From positions 1-26,769 of the forward strand of contig NZ_JAHQUY010000046.1 of the NCBI RefSeq assembly GCF_019052365.1: a stretch of DNA of 26,769 nt, written 5' to 3'. Made by a program: the position numbers and the translations under genes. How positions within the stretch are numbered: position 1 is the stretch's first letter; each line of letters begins with the position of its first letter. Of the stretch, positions 23,892-26,769 are shown one piece after another. The DNA is from Leyella stercorea. GTDB lineage: Bacteria; Bacteroidota; Bacteroidia; Bacteroidales; Bacteroidaceae. The notes beneath the pieces were generated by a model. That model was not told the origin of the DNA. It worked only from the letters and a program-made list of their open reading frames with translations, and ran no database searches.

Positions 23892-23905
23892 GGTGGCAAA
23901 TGCAC

Positions 23906-23947
23906 AAAAAAAAGACCGAGCAAGCGTGGGTGTCCACGTGCTCGGTC
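23906..23947 (-). terminator. Terminator of the C1 peptidase gene
   Basis: On the minus strand 23947–23934 pairs with 23929–23914 in 14 bp with a 2-nt bulge and a 4-nt loop. Eight T's (23913–23906) follow. It lies 28 bp past the peptidase stop codon. Confidence 0.93.
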
Positions 23948-23975
23948 TGTATAGTTAGTTTATGGAAACTGTCGA

Positions 23976-25205
23976 TTAATCGCCGATTCCCTGATTCTTC
24001 TTAGCCTCGATCATCTTCTGGAGGATGTCAGCCGGGATAGCGTTCTTGTTAACCATGAAGTCCATTGTGTTGGCTACGATGAAGTTCTTTGTCATGTACC
24101 AGATACCCTTGTAGTCGCCTGTCTCGCCCCAAGAGTTCTTCACCATGTAGTATTCCTTGCCATGCTGGTCCTTAGCGATACCGAAGATAAGCATGCCGTG
24201 GTCGTCGGTGAGCTCCCAGTTGTCGAAGCGCTGCTGACGCTGCTCTGCTGTCGGCTCAAGCTCAGGCACCTTGCAGCCGAGTGAGTCGATGAGGTTTGTG
24301 CGCTTTGCCGGAGAAAGCTTCAACCAGCGAGCCATGTCGCTGCCAGAGAGGCCCTCAGCCTTCTTTGTGTCTACGAAGTAAGCAAGACCCTTGCGTGTGA
24401 AGCCAGGCTCGCTAACGTCGCCACCCCAAGCTACTGTGTAGCCGTTCATGACAGCGTTCTCGAGGATGCGTGCCATGTCCTCCATCGGAAGGTTCCATGA
24501 CAGCGGGTTGCGCCAGTTGTCCTGCACCTCAACAGCGTACTGTGTGTAGTACGGGTGGTGAGAGTAGCTTGTGATTGTTACATAGTCGTCGAAGTTCAAG
24601 CCGAGGCTTGCTGCGAATGACTTCGGAGTGTACTCCTTGCCTTCGTATGTGAACTTCTCCGGACACTGGCCGAGGTAAGCGTCGAGGATGCCCTGGAGAC
24701 CCACCTTCCACTGCGAAGAAATCTTGTTAGCTGTGCTCTTAGCGATGCCTGCTACGTACGGCTCAAGCTGGCCGAAGAACTCGTTGAAGTTGTTAAGCGA
24801 GTCGCCGTAGAGTGAACCTGGGAACGGCATTGCGTCCTCCGGGCAGATACCCTGGTTCTTCAGTACGTGCAATACGTCGTAAGCCGAACCACCCTGAGAG
24901 AACTGGCAGTCGCCGTGCAGACGAACCACCTGAACGGCGCGGTCCATATAGGTCTTGTTAGCTACGAAAGCCTCGCAGAGGTCGTAAGTCTTGCCTGTAG
25001 CCTTGAGAATCTCGCTCTCGAAGTATGAGAGAGTAGAGTAGTCCCAGCATGTGCCGCTACGGTTCTGGTCCTTGATACTTGTGATCGGGTTCTCCTTGAT
25101 TGTCGTGAAGACAGGCTTGTTGCTCCTTGCAGCCTTCTTTGGCTTAGCTGCGTTTGCGCCAGTCGCAAGAAGTGCGAGAAGTGCGAGTGTTAAGATTTTC
25201 TTCAT
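23976..25205 (-). CDS. pepC: Secreted C1-family peptidase (aminopeptidase C/bleomycin hydrolase type)
   Basis: This 409-aa papain-like cysteine peptidase has a signal peptide (MKKILTLALLALLATGANA, cut after residue 19). It should act outside the cytoplasm, unlike classical PepC. The triad is visible: Q47 in KDQNRSGTCW, nucleophile C53, H336 in DDHGMLIFG, and N357 in VKNSWGE. The long insertion between the Cys and His halves is typical of the C1B bleomycin-hydrolase group. Peptide trimming for amino-acid supply is the likely role. It lies 44 bp downstream of the Xaa-Pro peptidase gene with no clear promoter between, and ends at a strong terminator. Confidence 0.93.
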   Translation of the reverse strand: MKKILTLALLALLATGANAAKPKKAARSNKPVFTTIKENPITSIKDQNRSGTCWDYSTLSYFESEILKATGKTYDLCEAFVANKTYMDRAVQVVRLHGDCQFSQGGSAYDVLHVLKNQGICPEDAMPFPGSLYGDSLNNFNEFFGQLEPYVAGIAKSTANKISSQWKVGLQGILDAYLGQCPEKFTYEGKEYTPKSFAASLGLNFDDYVTITSYSHHPYYTQYAVEVQDNWRNPLSWNLPMEDMARILENAVMNGYTVAWGGDVSEPGFTRKGLAYFVDTKKAEGLSGSDMARWLKLSPAKRTNLIDSLGCKVPELEPTAEQRQQRFDNWELTDDHGMLIFGIAKDQHGKEYYMVKNSWGETGDYKGIWYMTKNFIVANTMDFMVNKNAIPADILQKMIEAKKNQGIGD

Positions 25206-25249
25206 GTGATTTTGTTGTAATTTAAAAAGTTGTTTATATTAGGCAATGT

Positions 25250-26653
25250 CTATTTGCTCTCTGCCATGAACGCTTCGACGTCCTTCGGGTGGTATGGTAT
25301 TCTGTCTTTGCCGAGGAAACGGCAACCGTCCTTTGTGATGAGGATGTCGTCTTCGATGCGTATGCCGCCAAAGTCCTTGTAAGTCTCAATCTTGTCGAAG
25401 TTGAGGAACTCGGCACAATGGCCCGAAGCCTTCCAGTCGTCGATGAGTGCGGGGATGAAGTAGATGCCTGGCTCGTCAGTCACGACGAAACCTTCCTCCA
25501 GACGGCGTCCCATGCGCAGGCAGTTTGTACCGAACTGGTCGAGGCGCGGGCGTGTCTCCTCATCGAAGCCAACGTTGATCTGGTCGAGACCTTCCATGTC
25601 GTGTACGTCCATGCCCATCATGTGACCCAATCCGTGAGGCAAGAACATGGCGTGAGCGCCTGCAGCTACGGCTTCGTCCACGTCGCCCTTCATCAGTCCG
25701 AGCTCCTTCAGACGCTCTGTCATCAGGCGGCATATTGAGAAGTGTACGTCCATATACTTCACGCCGGGCTTGGCAACGTCGAGTGCATGGTCGTGGCATG
25801 CCTCTACGATAGAGTAAATCTCAAGCTGGCGGTCGGTAAACTTTCCGTTGACGGGGAATGTGCGTGTGTTGTCCGAACAATAGTTGTTGATTGTTTCGGC
25901 ACCGCAGTCGCACAATACGAGGCGTCCGCTTTCGAGTTCGGCCATCGACGGGTTGCCGTGCATTATCTCGCCGTGCTGACTGAAGATGGTTGCGAAGCTT
26001 GTCATAGCGCCGTAAGAGAGGGCGATGCCGTCCACTTGTCCGGCTACGTATTTCTCTGTGAGGCCTGGCTTTGTGAGGCGCATGGCTGTGGTGTGCATCT
26101 TGTGGCCGATGACTGCCGCACGCTCAAGCTCCTCAATCTCCTGCTGCTCCTTTGTAGAACGCATCTTTACAACGGCACGGATAAGGTCCATACTTGCTGC
26201 CTCCTTCTGCTGCACGGGATGGATACCGAGCAAATCGAATATCTGTATCTTGGTATCGTGGCGGTAGGGTGGCAGGAAATGGATGCGGCGTTTCAGGCGC
26301 ATCGCTTCGTTGCAGATGCTCTTGAGCGACTTCATAGGCGCTGTGTTAGCCACGCCTACCTGCTCTGCCATGTCCTTCACGCTGTCTACACTGCCGTACC
26401 ATACGATGTCTTCAATGTCAATGTCGTTGCCAACGAGTGTTTCTGTGCCGTTGTCAATGTCAATGACGCCAACAAGTCCTTCTCGGTTTTGGCCGAAGTA
26501 ATAAAGGAATGATGAATCTTGACGGAACGGGTAGTAGCCATTTGACGGGTAGTTGCATGGCGACTCGTTATTACCGAAGAGTATTATTATTCCGTCTTTC
26601 ATAAGCTCTCTGAGCTTGGCGCGACGGTTAACGTAAGTTGCTTTGTCAAACAT
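25250..26653 (-). CDS. pepP: Xaa-Pro aminopeptidase (M24B)
   Basis: This enzyme removes N-terminal residues preceding proline. The 467-aa protein has the creatinase-like N-domain (1–165), then the pita-bread catalytic domain. Metal ligands fall in the expected order: D249 (LCDCGAE), D261 (CSDNTRTFP), H344 (PHGLGHMMGMDVHD), E394 (TDEPGIY) and E434 (RIEDD). There is no signal peptide, so it is cytoplasmic. Its promoter is a full match at 26681–26711. Together with the downstream secreted aminopeptidase C it suggests a small peptide-degradation unit, suiting an amino-acid- and peptide-fermenting anaerobe. Confidence 0.95.
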   Translation of the reverse strand: MFDKATYVNRRAKLRELMKDGIIILFGNNESPCNYPSNGYYPFRQDSSFLYYFGQNREGLVGVIDIDNGTETLVGNDIDIEDIVWYGSVDSVKDMAEQVGVANTAPMKSLKSICNEAMRLKRRIHFLPPYRHDTKIQIFDLLGIHPVQQKEAASMDLIRAVVKMRSTKEQQEIEELERAAVIGHKMHTTAMRLTKPGLTEKYVAGQVDGIALSYGAMTSFATIFSQHGEIMHGNPSMAELESGRLVLCDCGAETINNYCSDNTRTFPVNGKFTDRQLEIYSIVEACHDHALDVAKPGVKYMDVHFSICRLMTERLKELGLMKGDVDEAVAAGAHAMFLPHGLGHMMGMDVHDMEGLDQINVGFDEETRPRLDQFGTNCLRMGRRLEEGFVVTDEPGIYFIPALIDDWKASGHCAEFLNFDKIETYKDFGGIRIEDDILITKDGCRFLGKDRIPYHPKDVEAFMAESK

Positions 26654-26680
26654 ATAACCTTGATTTTGTTATTATTTCCA

Positions 26681-26711
26681 CAAAGTTACGTTAATTTAAA
26701 GAAATAGCAAA
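26681..26711 (-). promoter_or_regulatory. Promoter of pepP (−33 and −7)
   Basis: On the minus strand TTTG (26711–26708), then 19 bp, then TAACTTTG (26688–26681), is a full Bacteroidota consensus. Transcription should start near 26674, about 20 nt before the ATG at 26653. The remaining A/T-rich sequence to 26769 holds nothing I can name. Confidence 0.85.
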
Positions 26712-26769
26712 ACGTTAATCGTATTTTATGTTTTATTATGATAATGTTTCGCTTTTGTTTCTAACATAT

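Noticed and set aside
23618..24004. Open frames of about 100 aa on both strands across the 22-bp repeats
   Set aside because: The 22-bp period shifts frame every unit, giving artificial D-S-V-R/I-G-F-R-type repeats. The frames lack initiation context and overlap the peptidase terminator or gene end.

Overview
The window looks like a chromosomal segment of a Bacteroidota (Bacteroidales) anaerobe, most likely Prevotella or a close relative. The evidence is the repeated TAnnTTTG −7 promoter boxes (two with a TTTG −33 box exactly 19 bp upstream), an oxygen-sensitive class III ribonucleotide reductase, a ferredoxin-linked 2-oxoacid oxidoreductase, a GH92 mannosidase, BspA-type leucine-rich repeats, an OmpA-family porin and a Prevotella-style secreted protein. 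I see no rRNA, tRNA, CRISPR array, insertion sequence, phage or conjugation gene. Most of the sequence is ordinary core genome; the unusual material lies in the intergenic regions.

Plus-strand left part (1–6327). A 22-bp tandem array precedes a regulator that joins a YtfE/RIC-like hemerythrin domain to a LuxR-type HTH (283–1239). Next come nrdD (1467–3569), with two near-identical covarying hairpins in its leader, nrdG (3641–4108) and a terminator. A secreted protein of unknown function (4346–5536) follows and is coupled to an acyl-ACP thioesterase gene (5551–6327). A bidirectional terminator closes this part.

Middle (6411–14355). An OmpA-family gene with a tandemly duplicated 3' end (6476–7648) and a secreted GH92 α-mannosidase (7835–10057) lie on the minus strand. 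A second, unrelated array of 22-bp repeats separates the GH92 promoter from a divergent plus-strand cluster. That cluster holds a cytoplasmic LRR protein (10412–11263), ppk1 (11278–13326) and ppx (13370–14281), so polyphosphate synthesis and breakdown sit together.

Minus-strand right part (26653 down to 14608). In transcription order these are Xaa-Pro aminopeptidase, a secreted bleomycin-hydrolase-type C1 peptidase, a terminator, the larger 22-bp repeat array, recJ–recQ, ffh–folD, a 59-aa TPR-like protein, and a four-gene 2-oxoacid:ferredoxin oxidoreductase (ferredoxin, alpha, beta, gamma) closed by a GC-rich terminator.

The best candidates for undescribed biology are the hemerythrin–LuxR sensor beside nrdDG with the twin hairpins in the nrdD leader, the two arrays of the same 22-bp repeat 23.6 kb apart, and the different 22-bp dyad array between the GH92 and LRR–ppk–ppx promoters. 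All three are pattern readings made by eye without database searches.
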